Shown piece after piece: positions 12,790 to 24,446 of a stretch of 64,000 bases of DNA. This DNA is from Atherinomorus stipes. Lineage: Eukaryota > Chordata > Actinopteri > Atheriniformes > Atherinidae. The position numbers and the translations under genes are program-made. Each line of letters starts with the position of its first letter. Within the stretch, counting starts at the first letter, position 1. The stretch covers positions 62,001 through 126,000 of the forward strand of contig JALJCO010001024.1 of the NCBI GenBank assembly GCA_023101725.1, written 5' to 3'. A model generated the notes under the pieces. That model ran no database searches and had not been told where the DNA came from. It was given only the letters and a program-made list of their open reading frames with translations.

Positions 12790-12945
12790 TCTAACATCAG
12801 TACTGCAGACATGCTGGTCATTGAATGTTCTCAGTTAGAGCAGATTATGTTCTCTTTTTAGTGTTTTATCTTACTGTTTTTAATGTTTATCTGTTTTATA
12901 GTGTCTTTATGCGCTCTAATAAGGTGCTTTCAAATAAAATGTAAT
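12790..12945 (+). repeat. LINE-like 3' end
   Basis: The sequence ends …aaggtgctttcaaataaaatgtaat followed directly by a trinucleotide tail. This is the architecture of L2-type LINE 3' termini (…gctttgaaataaaa + microsatellite). No coding part was recognised upstream. Confidence 0.45.

Positions 12946-12990
<45 letters not shown>
12946..12990 (+). repeat. (ATG)15 microsatellite
   Basis: Fifteen uninterrupted ATG units, probably seeded by the adjoining LINE tail. It produces an artificial poly-Met open frame. Confidence 0.97.
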
Positions 12991-12992
<2 letters not shown>

Positions 12993-13200
12993 ACAAATTG
13001 CATTATGGGAAAAAATGCTGAAAGAATCTAGTTGTAGTCTTGTAAATAGTGACCCTGCAAGATTCTCAGTCTTTGTAAAATCTCAGTCTGTGACTGGGCT
13101 GAGACTAAAAACTGTCTAGATGTGAGCTAGTGTGAGATGGTGGTCTTCCAAGAGTCTTTTCCAAATCTTTAAAAAGTCCTCTGATGTAAGCCTGGCATTA

Positions 13201-14224
13201 GCCACAACGCCACACAATTAGACGCAACACAACACAATTAGACAGAACTTGACAGTTAGATACAACAGAACACAATTAGCCATGACAAAACAAAATAAGG
13301 CACAACACAACACAATAAGCCACAACACAACATAATTGGCTGCAACAAAATTAGCTCACAATTAGCCACAACATGACACAGTTAGCCACAACACAACATA
13401 ATTAGTAGGGATGCACCGAAAATTCGGCCACCAAAAGTTTTCGGCCAAAAATGACCCAAAAGTGCATTTTCGGTTTTCGGCAGAAAGACATAAATCACCA
13501 AAACAACACGGCCGAAACTTGTGAGATGCAACAAAAGCTCATCCAGCACGCAACTTATGAACTTTGTGTTTTTATGTGAAAATATATTTAATTTCCTGTC
13601 TTTAGAGCCAGTAGTTATAGCCTGTATATTATTATTTGTTGTAATAGTCCTACAGAAAAAAAAATGTAAAAGGCATTATGTAATGTACACGAGTGGAGTC
13701 AAACTAAATATTTTATTTTGAATTTTAATCTATAGTGTACATTCTGTAATGTCAGGGGTAAATAAATATTTTGATACTTTTGTACTTGATTTGTTGCAAT
13801 GATTGATTTTAGTGAAGTTAGTACACATCGTAGCTAAAAGTGCTACAGTTCTAATAATTGACATTTTTTTCGGTGTTCGGTTTTCGGCCTTGGTTTGTTC
13901 ATTTTTTGTTTTCGGTTTCGGTCAAGTATTTTCATTTCGGTGCATCCCTAATAATTAGCCATGACAAAACAAAATAAGCCACAACACAACATAATTGGCT
14001 GCAGCAAAATTAGCTCACAGTTAGCCACAATATGACACAATTAGCCATAACAAACAAATTAAGCCACAACACAACATAACTGGCTGCAACAAAATTACAC
14101 AATTAGCCACAAAACAACACAATGCAATCAGATACAACACAACACTAGTAGCCACAACACAACACAATTAGACACAAAACAACACGATTAGACACAACAC
14201 AACAAAATAAGCAGCAACACAAAC
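13201..14224 (+). repeat. Degenerate ~20-bp minisatellite (GCCACAACACAACACAATTA)
   Basis: Tandem, drifting copies of a 20-bp unit, interrupted at 13406-13950 by a hAT element. Outlying copies lie at 11570-11670 and, inverted, at 15180-15245. It belongs to the host element 11542-15266. Confidence 0.8.
13406..13950. mobile_element. hAT MITE with perfect 8-bp TSD
   Basis: TIR TAGGGATGCACCGAAA at the left and its exact complement at the right. Flanked by ATAATTAG at 13398-13405 and at 13951-13958. 545 bp, rich in TTCGG words near both ends, and non-coding. Excision restores the surrounding minisatellite exactly. Confidence 0.95.
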
Positions 14225-14242
14225 GTTGCCCGCTTCCCCTGG

Positions 14243-15140
14243 AATTGACCTATGGCTAAACCACGCCCCCAAACGCGATGAGCCAATCACAGTGCGCACA
14301 GCTTTCCCATACACTCGGACATTCTCTGCTTAAACGTCCATTGAAATGCATTGAAGTTGGTCCGTTTTTGTTCGTTTTTATGTTTTCCTTTTAGTTTAAA
14401 ATGGTCAAACGTGTGCATGGGGTACATGCAACTCCGATACTAGGTATCCCGAGGGCTGGGTGACAGGGCGTATTTTTTTGCCTTTTACCAAGTCACATCA
14501 AGCCAAAGTTATGCGGCAGACCACAACATCAACTGAACGGGATAAAATGAACAAGGATGCCTACATCTGTTCTAAGGTAAGGGAACATCGTATTCGAGGC
14601 AACATGTTGTCACTTTGCTTGAAAGAAATATGAAGTTGCCTTCCCTAGCGTTAGTTTAGCTGGCTAACGCTAGCCTAACATGCTAGTTTTGGTACGTGGT
14701 AACGGTACATAAGACGCTGTCGTGTAGTACAGGTGACGTGTAGTAACGTCAATAACGACACGCCTCTGGCTTCCAAGCTGCAGCCAGACTGCTCCGCTTC
14801 CGTGGCTGTTTGATCAGTTTTTGTCAGATGATCACTTTTTGGCACAACAGCAGCAGCCGTGCAGCAGTTTGTTCAAGAAACTGAGGGAGCGACACGAGTC
14901 ACATTCAGAGATTCACAGGCTGATTTCTACTCCCAGTTTAAGACTTCTGAACAATTTCTTTTTGTTTGTTTGTATTGTTTTTATGTTTTTTAATTTATCT
15001 TGTCATGATCTCTCTGTCTGATCACGCGTCTGTTGTCCTTGTTGACAGCTGTCATCTCCCGAAATGTCACATAGCGCCTGTCACCGAATGTTTGTTTGTC
15101 CGAGTGAGTGGAGGGGGCGGGGCTTAGCCATAGGTCAATT
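14243..15140. mobile_element. TIR element (AATTGACCTATGGCTAA ends), 0.9 kb
   Basis: AATTGACCTATGGCTAAACC at 14243 is mirrored at the right end (…GGCTTAGCCATAGGTCAATT, ending 15140). The arms stay similar for about 27 bp up to a CGCCCCC block. No convincing TSD. The interior (GC-richer, with ATG-CATTG words) has no recognisable protein. Confidence 0.75.
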
Positions 15141-15266
15141 GCCCACCTAATGCAATGTAACTTCTTGAGGTAAAATGAACAAACAACACATTGCATTGTG
15201 GCTTGTGTTGTAGTTAAATTTTGTTGTGTTGTGGCTTTTGTATTGTGCTGACACTTCCGGGCCACC

Positions 15267-17028
15267 GTAGATTAGTCTTATTTTCAGGAATAAATTCAGG
15301 AACTGAGAAATTATCAGTAAAATATGCAGAACTGGACTGTTTTGTAACTTACCCTAATTTCGAGGTTTTAAGCCACTTCTCTTGTGGTATGCTTTAAAAA
15401 TTGCAGCTTAAACAATAATGCAGCTAACTGATGGATTTTCACATGCTATTGAGCTTTATGCCACCAAAATATTGCTGCAGCCTCGTCACATCAGACCAAT
15501 GAATTTACCAAACAGGTCACAGTGGACCAGTGAAACTGCTGGAACTATATTAAACACACACACTAAATTCTTGGATCAGTGGTTTTGCGCTTCATGCACA
15601 CACTCGTCATGGGAAACACACAAAGAAATGCAGATGATGCAGCTTTCAAGTTAAAGGCGATCGATCTGGCTGAAGAAGAAGGAAGGAGGTGCTGCACGTA
15701 AGATTGGCATCAATGAACCGCCAATGAGACACTTGAGATGGCAGTGTGAAGGTTTTTTTTTTTTTTCTTTAAAACTAGCCGTGTTACAGGTACTACTCAG
15801 AAAAAGCATATAATAGAACTTAATTTCAATAAGTTAACATCAAGGTGCTAAAAACACTAATTTTTTATGATTTCTGCTTCGATGTCACATTTGCTGCTTC
15901 CTCCTGTTCTCACATTTCTCCTCCTGTTATTACAGTGAACATGAAATATTACATTACGGAAGATGATTTGCCAGCTGGCTTTCAGCATTGTTTTAACGCC
16001 GCTGTCAGGGGCCTTAGTGCATCACTGTGTGTGAAGAGAGAGTGAAACCGATGAGAAATACTCCACAGCTGCCCTGCTCAGCCTCACCTGGCACTCTTCC
16101 CTGAACCACTCTGCTCCACGTCCCCTGCAGCTAAACTGAAACCACACCCAGCTACAGCCATGTCTGCAAAAGAACATATGTTGACTTTTCCGTAAATCCA
16201 TAAATAAATACAACAAATGTCTTTTTAATGACTCAGCTACAGGTGAAAATCGTTAGAAGTGGGACAACAATGCTAGTTTTTGCAGATTTGGATATGCTAT
16301 GTTTTCATCAGACGTCTTAGAGTCACCTGGATGTTTCTCAACAATCTCAAATCCCAAGAACAGCACAGTTTCACAGCTGCCACGTTCTGCATATTCAACA
16401 TTCACTGCTGTGCAATATTTAAAGAGGCATTTTACTGTGAATGTTCAGGGCCATTAGAAAGCTTGCAGCAGTGGGCTGAGCTGCCACATGGCTGGCAGCA
16501 TGAAAATTAGTCAGCTGCTGGGTTTTTGTTAATATCTCATCTCATAGGAAAAGCTGCTGTTGGCTGCAAGGATGGCCTCTAGCTCTGACTGTATGGATGA
16601 TGGTGTCAGATTAGACATGCTGGTGTATGTCAGCTATACAGCAGACAGCATTCTGCATCACTGTCAGTTTTTATTAGCAGCAAACAATGATTCACCAGGG
16701 AGTGAAGGGAAATGTATGGAGAGACAAAAGTGCCAAAATGAAATGATTAAATACATCATTAAGGAATTAATCAAATGTGTGATAAATTAATTACATTTTT
16801 TAATTCCTTTTTAAATGACACTTTTATTTTCCATTTTGATTTGATTTTAATTTGTATTTCAGTGATTTATTTCAGCATTTATTTAATTATATTTCATTTA
16901 AATTTTAATGATACTTTTAAATATTCATTCAATGATAATTTAATTCCTGTTTTTATTGTTCATTTAAGTAGTTAACTATGTTTTTAGTTATTTAATTGAT
17001 TAACAACATATTTAATTACAGTTTGTTT

Positions 17029-17030
<2 letters not shown>
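15267..17030 (+). other. Intron sequence, nothing recognised
   Basis: Apparently unique sequence becoming AT-rich after 16760 with drifting TTTAATTCC/CATTTT words. No TIR pair or coding exon was recognised. Confidence 0.45.

Positions 17031-17060
<30 letters not shown>
17030..17060 (+). repeat. Poly-T then poly-G run (G21)
   Basis: About ten T followed by 21 G (17040-17060). Either a true homopolymer with quadruplex potential or an assembly/sequencing artefact. Confidence 0.9.
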
Positions 17061-17061
<1 letters not shown>

Positions 17062-18909
17062 TTAGACAACACAAAGTAAGAAAAATCACTCCAGTAAGAT
17101 TGGGCTAACAATAGCCCAGGTTAGCAAAACTGAAAGCACAACATCTGGTTCACACTTTTTGCAAAATTCTACAAACATTAATTTGCAAACTGTTAAGGAC
17201 TCTCGCACACATTACACACAAAGCCAATCATGCAATCCTTAAACGATGACTGTCAAATCACCACACCCATGAACCTGACTGAAAGCACATGTAAAAGGTG
17301 AGAGAACACATAATTGACAGATTATTACATAATATTGTATTCAGATACAATGAAGACAACACAAGAGTTATACAGTGACATGTCAAATGATAACTTACTG
17401 GCAAAACCTCTCACTGGGTAATCATGTTTTCTCTTAAGATTTATTGGTATTCATTTAGCTACTTTTTTTTTTTAGCTTACTAATGGTACATTAGCTCTAT
17501 GCTGTAAACGCCATCCTAGCTCGTGTAATAATGCTCTCGTTTTACACATAACACACGAATAAAATGTAAGCTATTTAAGATTTACTGACGTTCATTTAGC
17601 TACCTGCTTAGCTTACTAATGGTAGCTCTATGCTGCCTGTCATATACCCTAAGAGAAAAAAATAGTGAGCGGACATTGCTAACTAGCTAGCGGATGTTGT
17701 TATGTTTAACCCAGATAGTAACCCGGATGTTGTTGGCAAGTGTGGGGAGGCCCACGCGGATAAGAAGGGGGCGTTCCAGTCTCCAAACCAGGAACAGCCA
17801 CCACAACGGGAATGCCCATATGAGTCCACAGCCAGAGGATATTGTCTGACTTGGGTTGTGAATCTTTTTTTTTTTTTTTTGCAGACATTGTCAGTTTTAA
17901 TAACTGAGTTTCATTTTGCAAGCTATCTGAGGTGTTTTGCTAACTGGGTGAAAGGTTGTGAAAATTGGGTGTAGCATTTTGCAAAGATGGCCTACTGTGA
18001 GTTTTCAAAATCGTGCCAAAGCAATCTAAAAAAAAAAAAAGAAATTTTTTTTTTAATGATGTATTTAATTAATTGATTTTGGTACTTTTCTCTCTCTATA
18101 GAAGGCAGGAGCAACTTTTGCCATCTGAGATAAAGGCTTTGTTCCTATGATATAAAGCTGATTTCACAGGATGTTCCACTGCTTGTAAGGATTTTGATCA
18201 GTTTATCTGAACATGAACATATTTCCTTACAAATTATGATCCAATGAACAGCGAAACCTGAAATCCTCCTCTATGTCAAAGGAGGTCTGGCTCTATAGAT
18301 TTAAATGGAATTTTTATATCTAAATGCTATTCAGAATTAATGTAGTGTCTCTTCATTACCACTCAGTATTACAGCCTCTGTTCTCTTTAAAGGTAATGGA
18401 CCATATTTCGAACAATTGCCACTGTTCCCAAATTTATTGTCACAACAGTCATTTATCTGAACGTGTGACACAGTTAATCCGTCCCATAAAGCCTCCTTGT
18501 AGTTTCATTCTTGAGATCCTCCGCCCTTATTCCATGACTTGAGGGTCTTATTTATGGGTCCTGAAAGCAATTTAACATTTCTGCACCTCGTACTTTTAAA
18601 GCAACCTGCGTTGTCTTAAGTCATTATGTAAATCGAGTCACAGTGCAGAGAGGACCCAGAAAATAGCATGTTTCCAGAGAATAACCATCTTCCTGACAAA
18701 TGCAAGCACAAAAATCGCAATGTGATGTGAGCTCTCTGCTGCAGCTGTATAACCTTTTTTAATCACTGAAGTTCTGAAACAACAAACTTGGGTTATGGGG
18801 CAAACACATAATACATGTCATGGTGCCGTGCTAAGTTAGAGTGATTGATGAAGCTTTACATTTTTTATAAACTGAATATGAAAACATCTTCCTTTATATG
18901 ACTGCAGTG
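17061..18909 (+). other. Intron sequence with a local direct repeat
   Basis: A ~75-bp segment (attcatttagctac…cttactaatggta…gctctatgctg) occurs at 17442-17515 and again at 17575-17640, a local duplication. The words GCAAAA/TTTTGC recur at 17155-17210 and 17930-17985 in inverted sense, suggesting ends of an old unclassified element. No exon. Confidence 0.45.
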
Positions 18910-19954
18910 CAGTGGTTTTCACGCTTTTTGAGCCATGACCCCCAAAATAACATACGTTGGTGTTTGTGACTGGGTTGAAGTTGGTCCAGTTAGTCCGAAT
19001 CTGCGTTTAACGGCTATCAGAATTTAAAAGCGGTCTTTAAAAAGAAAAAAAAGGTAAATTGGTAATTGGGCTGTTTTAAGAGAGCGAGCAGCAGTGAGTG
19101 TGACGTAGTTAATGATGCGGCTCTAGGAAGCACCTCACGAGGAGGAGGAGGAGACGTAGGTAGCAGACAGGCTGCTTATGGCGAGGGACGCTGCCGGATA
19201 CCTGAAGTTGAAGGTTGCCTGTTAGAAGACGGACTATGTGCATCGCTCACTGCGGTGCTTCAGTGTCCAACGGCTCGCTTCATTCGCTTTGAATCCGTAT
19301 ACTTCAAACTGTAGTTTGAGCCCCTACTTTATCAACACGGGCTTTTCCAAAGCCGTCTCTTTTTTTTTCCTCTAAAGGAACTGGGACTTTGTGACTAGAG
19401 GAACAACTGGGCTGATGTTGTTAGTTATGTAAAGTAAAAAGCACAACTTGCCAGTAGAAACCTACGGCCACACGACAATAAACGGTTAATAAATACATTT
19501 TTATTTTAAAGTTTTATTTAAATGTTTATAGTTTAAAATGGTGAAGAGATGACTGAGATTGTTATTTTTATATATAATATAATTATTATAATGATGATGT
19601 TGAGGCAAATTTTTTGTATTAATGTTTATTATAATATTAGCACAATAATAAATTACATTTGAAAAATTTAAAAATTAGCTATAGTTTTGTGTTTTAAATT
19701 TTTTTATTGTCTTAATGTTTATGTTGAATGATTTGTTTTATTTGGTTGTTTTTTCTGGTTTTGTGTTTTAAATGATAGATTTTTTTTTTTGATTTTTTAA
19801 AATAAGACTTAAGAGAATAACAAAATAAAAGAAATAAATATTGAGTTTGTTTTTTAAAAAGTATGAAAGTACGAAAAGTATGAAATAAAATGGTTGGTGA
19901 AACAGAAATTTGGTTGTGACAACCTATTTGTGACCATTAGATATATCTAATGGG

Positions 19955-20785
19955 TCATACTTTTAATGGTGGTGCCACAAGATGGTGCCACACACAAAAC
20001 GCTGTCGGATTGTCTTCTGCCGAATTTAGGGTTTGTCGAGGCACAGGGTTAATGGACATTGCGGATGAAACGACTGGATACGGATGAAAGGGGTTTCGGG
20101 TGAGGGGTAGAGGAAAGTTTGTATAAACTGTGGGAAGAAGTGAATGATGATTGAAGACACGATAAAGATTGACTAAGGGAAGGGGAGTGAAAGTAGTTAA
20201 GAGGGCAAGGACGGGGATGTTAAGGGGAGAGAAGTGGATGGATAGAAGGAAGAGGGAGGAATAAAGAAGACGTTTGTAAATGCTTGTGGGATTTGAGAAA
20301 AAGTCCTTAGGGTGTAATTTAGGGCCCGGGGGCAAAGGGCCCTTTGGTTTTTGCCATGCTTGTTCTTTTAAATTTTGATTTTTGAGAGTGAAAAATTTTT
20401 AATGTTGTGAGCTGCTGCACGAATGAGCGTAAGAGGGAAAGGGGCGCTGTTGTTCCATAGCTCAGATTGAAGCCACGATAGAGAATAATTTGAAAATGCG
20501 ACTGTAGAGATAGTTATGAAAAGAGCGGCACGCTGATAAGAGAAAGTTGAAAAGTATTTGATAACAGAGTACTTTTTTACAGAAATGATTTTAAAGATTT
20601 TAAAGAGTTGCAAATATTAAAGAAAGTTTTTTTAAAGGGTATAATTTGGATGTTTTTTGGTTATGGAGGTTTGAATTTATGTTTTCAAATGTTTGAAGGC
20701 CTATTTGGATATTAGTTTTAGGCTGTAAAAGATAGGATTTTATTTTCCACATTTGGCTAAGATGTTGAATTTTGCACTGAAACAC
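19955..20785 (-). other. Unrecognised open frames inside the hAT-like element
   Basis: Three consecutive minus-strand frames (126, 81 and 61 codons) lie head to tail. Their composition is rich in Ser, Leu, Phe and Pro, and I see no transposase, zinc-finger or RT motif. They could be remnants of an element-encoded protein or chance frames in purine-rich DNA. Confidence 0.25.
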
Positions 20786-21604
20786 TGAATTTTAGTTTTT
20801 TTCCCGCAACCGTCCCCTGAGTCATTTTTGGCCTCGATGTGGAAAATTTGGACACCCTGCTTTCCACTGGATGCTGAGCCTTTGTACATAGTTTAAATCT
20901 CAAAAATGCGTTAAAATTTTGAGTGGGGTGATAAATACATTTCTGGGAAATTTATTGGGTTTAAGTGACAGTTAAAATCTGATGTAAGAGTTTGACATTG
21001 AGTTACTAATGTAGAGAATGCAGTAAGTAGAAGTCACTGATGTAAATAAGAGTTGTAATCTTGTTGAATTTAAGTGTTTTTTAGTTAGATGGGTTTTGCA
21101 GAGGTATATGTCCTCATGTTAAAGTCATACGCTATGGATGTGCATGCCAAAATCGACCTATATTTACGTTTTTCTCAAAAAGCATCAAAAGCGACTCCTA
21201 GTGGTGGTTACGTGATGGTGTGACCAAAAGAAAAATTGCGGTGCTTGATTTCAGTAGAAATGTATATTTTTAGATAGATTGCGGTTTCAGTTTGTTCTGA
21301 TAACTTTTTGCGTCAAATACACACTGTTTTCATAATATCCATTCGTTTCATGTAAACGACCCAAAGTTCTTTTTTGTGTTGACGTACATTCTTTCAGGTT
21401 TTGTGATTGTTGCTACGGTGGTTGCTAAGGACGCTATTAACAACAAGCCGGAAGAAAGGGATTAACAGGACATGTGCGGTGTTGCGTTGGCTGGCAGTAA
21501 CTTTTTTCATGTCATATACGTGCACATTCGTCAGTGAACATAGATAAACAGAATTCAAATAAGCGACATAATAAATGCACACTGTCGTATCGTAATCAGG
21601 TGTT

Positions 21605-21775
21605 TCTTCAGGCTTTGACGGCCTTTATATCACCGGATGGGAGGAGAGGGAAAGGGGGGCGGAGAGTGGGGGCTGCAGTGGGTCCCAGGCTGAGAATCGT
21701 ACCGAGACCGGCTGCGTGGAAGAACTGCAGCCTCTGACTACTGGAGCAGCTTCCCAACTAGTTGAGCTAAACACA
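21605..21775 (-). repeat. tRNA-derived SINE fragment (same family as 31537-31740)
   Basis: On the minus strand it has a TTAGCTCAACTAG A-box-like segment, then GTACGATTCTC in the B-box position, then a G/A-rich body. The order and spacing match the better-preserved copy at 31537-31740. The promoter boxes are degenerate. Confidence 0.6.
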
Positions 21776-22627
21776 GCCTCAAGTGTTTCAACCAGTTGTT
21801 AAATATCTTTCTTCAGTTGGCTTCCTTCTCTTTAGTCAGACTCGCCATCATTTCTCCTCCTGCCGCCGCCAGGGGTGACAGGGAGCGTGTGAAATACGCT
21901 CCCTTCAAAGATAAGTCAGAACTGTACTACATATATTGGAATCAAAGTCACTTTTCCACTTGAAGCGCATTGCTGCATAAAAAGCTTGTTTTCTCAGCTT
22001 TTTGGTCAAAAGCAGGCATTTTTGCTGAAACTACCCCATGTTCTACTGCAGATTACTTAAGAACAGAAAAAGCTAAAAACAAACTTTTTTTCTTATGAAA
22101 GAAGAGAAGCTTTCCTTTGGTAGATTAGGTGATTTCATAGACAGTACACAATGATCTGTGGCTCCAAAAATCTGTGAAAATGCTCAAAAACCTTGGCAAT
22201 ATGGAGGGCACTGTTCTGAAAATGTCTGGCAGTCAGTGAGTTGATTTCAGCATTTTTAAAAAAATTTTTTAAAAATATTTATTTAGTGGTTTACAGTTTT
22301 TTGGGGTATTTTTCAACTGGTATTTATGAAATAATGAATAAGTTATTTCACACATAAGTCTCTTTGCAATAATGTGTTAATACTAATAGCTCCAAAAATC
22401 CCCATTTTTTTTTTTTTTTTACAATGATCTGGCAACCACTTGAAAGTATCAACCCACATGGGGGTCCTGACCCTCGGTTTGAAAACCACAGCTTTAGATA
22501 TCTGTATAGTGTGCGTGTATGAACGACTTTGAGCCTTGTAGGTGACTTGCTTCTTCTTTCTTTTTTCTTTGTTTTTTTTTTTTTGTATACTTTTTATTTC
22601 ATGATGTTAAGAAGTGAGGAAGGCACA

Positions 22628-22860
22628 GAACTTTTATTATTTTTATTTAACCTTTATTTATCCAGGAAGAGCCCTGTTGAGATTAAAAGGGAGTCCTGGC
22701 CAAGAGACAGCAATTATAAACTACATGACATTATGAAAGATATACAATAAAAATTATTAAAAACATTTACAGTTAAAGAAGGCAGTTTCAAGGGCTCCTA
22801 GTCTAGACCTAAAAGCGTTCAAAGAAATAAGTTCAGGTAATATTCAGATTTAGGGGTCCT
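22628..22860. repeat. Dispersed teleost repeat (TTTAACCTTTATTTATCCAG type)
   Basis: It begins with the phrase tttaacctttatttatccag, which I recognise as the edge of a widespread fish interspersed repeat, followed by 'ccctgttgagattaaaag' and 'gagtcctggccaaga'. No coding content; the class is not certain. Confidence 0.45.
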
Positions 22861-24446
22861 CAAGGAAATCTTCGCTCTTCATGTTTTATGCAAATCAAAT
22901 ATTAGCTGCATCTCTGACCTCTGGCCAGCTCTGGCTGATTATTACTAGAATATAAATGGGCTCAGAAGTCGGGATGTGAGCACATGGACGAATCTTGAAA
23001 TAGTTTTATGACTGAAATCCAACTTCACCCTTATTTCAATCAAATCATTCATGCAGCTTGATTGAAAGTTAAGTTTGAATTAAACAATTCTATTAAAGGC
23101 TCAGTAAGTGGACTAAACAGAAATCCTGCTTTGTCTTTCAAGAAGCAGCTGAATCTTTAGACCAAGAAGGAAATAAGTAAGTAAGTTTTTATCTGTTCAG
23201 TCCAACACACCACGTTTTGCTTTAAGGATGGAGAGTTCCCACTTGCAGATTTCAGGCTGTGAATCTGCCATCAAGCTTAAGCTGCCGAGAGCTTTCCACC
23301 AGCGACACACAAGAACTGATGGTCCGTTATAGGGATCACAAACACAGAATTTCACCAGGATTTCAAGATGCATGTTGTTGTAGCCTGAGGAGCTGTCCAG
23401 GATGCTGACTTTCCTCTCCTCATTTTGCCACATTTGGCAAATTATTTAAAGCCTGATGATGGAATAATTTCCAAGGTGGCATTTAGAGTCTTTCCTCTCA
23501 TAAACAGACACTTTAAAAATGAAAAGAAAATGAAAATACAGGCCACACAAAAGTCAGAAATCCAGGGTAGAATAAGCTGTAGATTTTTCTGGAAAGAAAA
23601 ATGCAATTCATTCTGACAGCTTTCAGCCAGCAGGAGGTTATAACAACTGGGAGAGTTTACAAAGATGGAAAAGGATTCAAAAACATGCTGAAAAGCAGTG
23701 AACATATTCAGAGAAAGACGGTTGCTCTTAATGTTAAACATACAATCACAATGACTTTCAGGTAGCAGGCAGTCTGAGCTGATTTCCTCAGAGAACAAAG
23801 GAAGAGATCTTTGAATGAGAGAAATTTAAGAACTGAATAACTTTAATTCTAAAAAATGCAGCTCATGTTCATCACGCAGCCAGAAAATGTGACAGAGCAG
23901 AGCAGCTGGAATCATCCAGCTGATGCATTTGCCAACAGAACATGAATTACTGTAAAATTAAGTACTTAATTAAACTTCATTCAGCTTTTGATGATGGAGT
24001 TCCTCCCATGAGACGTGTAGTACAAATTGAATATAAACTGCAGTTAATCTAAACTTGCAGAGTTTTAGTTGGCATCAAAACAAATATGGTATCCTGCTGT
24101 TCAAGTTTCAGCTGCTGAAATTACAGATTGATGATACAGCTTTTCAATGCTGGCAGCGAGGCTGAGGCTTTTTGTGTTGGAGTGGGACTCCAGGGCTGCT
24201 CTTTGGCTTCACATCTCTCTATAACATTCATGGATCGAGGTGATATGGAGCCGGGTAAGTCTGTAGAGTTTTACATTTTGAGACACGAAGTGCGCAGCGC
24301 TGAGACGTCGCCTGGAAGCGGGAGATTGACGGCAGTTTCAGGCAGATGCTGCTGTGATTTTGATGCTGTACCAGTCTGTCTGGTGACGTTTAGAGCTAGA
24401 AGGGAAGGTGTTTACATCTACCGCTCTATCTGTGCACCTTACCTAT
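22861..24446 (+). other. Intron sequence, nothing recognised
   Basis: Apparently unique. Open frames of up to 118 codons (minus, 23442-23798) and 110 codons (plus, 24128-24460) show no domain and no splice-bounded coding pattern. Confidence 0.45.

Larger units (their letters stand above)
11674..13197. mobile_element. Harbinger-like element inserted in the minisatellite, TSD TTA
   Basis: The ends are TGCCAGGCTCACAC and, inverted, TGCCAGGCTTACAT, flanked by TTA at 11671-11673 and TTA at 13198-13200. Excising it restores cacaacataaTTAgccacaac, which fits the surrounding repeat. The 1524-bp interior holds a LINE-like 3' end with an ATG microsatellite (12790-12990). No transposase frame was found. 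Confidence 0.8.
11542..15266. mobile_element. TIR element with subterminal minisatellite repeats, carrying nested insertions
   Basis: GGTGGCCCAGAAGTGTCA at 11542 is mirrored by TGACACTTCCGGGCCACC ending at 15266, a clear 18-bp TIR with one mismatch. Inward of both TIRs lie degenerate ~20-bp repeats of the type GCCACAACACAACACAATTA. They are plus-oriented on the left and middle and inverted on the right (15180-15245). Removing three smaller elements (11674-13197, 13406-13950, 14243-15140) leaves a repeat-filled element of roughly 0.75 kb. For the first two insertions the flanks rejoin exactly into the minisatellite pattern. No clear TSD of the outer element was found, so its superfamily is open. 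Confidence 0.7.
18910..22491. mobile_element. Probable hAT-like element, 3.6 kb, degenerate TIRs
   Basis: Left CAGTGGTTTTCACGC with GACCCCCA about 25 bp further in; inverted right end CTGTGGTTTTCAAACC with GACCCCCA at a similar distance. This is the 'CAGTGGTTYTCAA…' class of hAT end. No TSD is apparent, so the two ends may belong to different copies. The interior includes a SINE fragment (21605-21775) and unrecognised minus-strand frames. Confidence 0.5.

Noticed and set aside
12883..13119. Frame with a run of methionines
   Set aside because: Produced by an (ATG)15 microsatellite.
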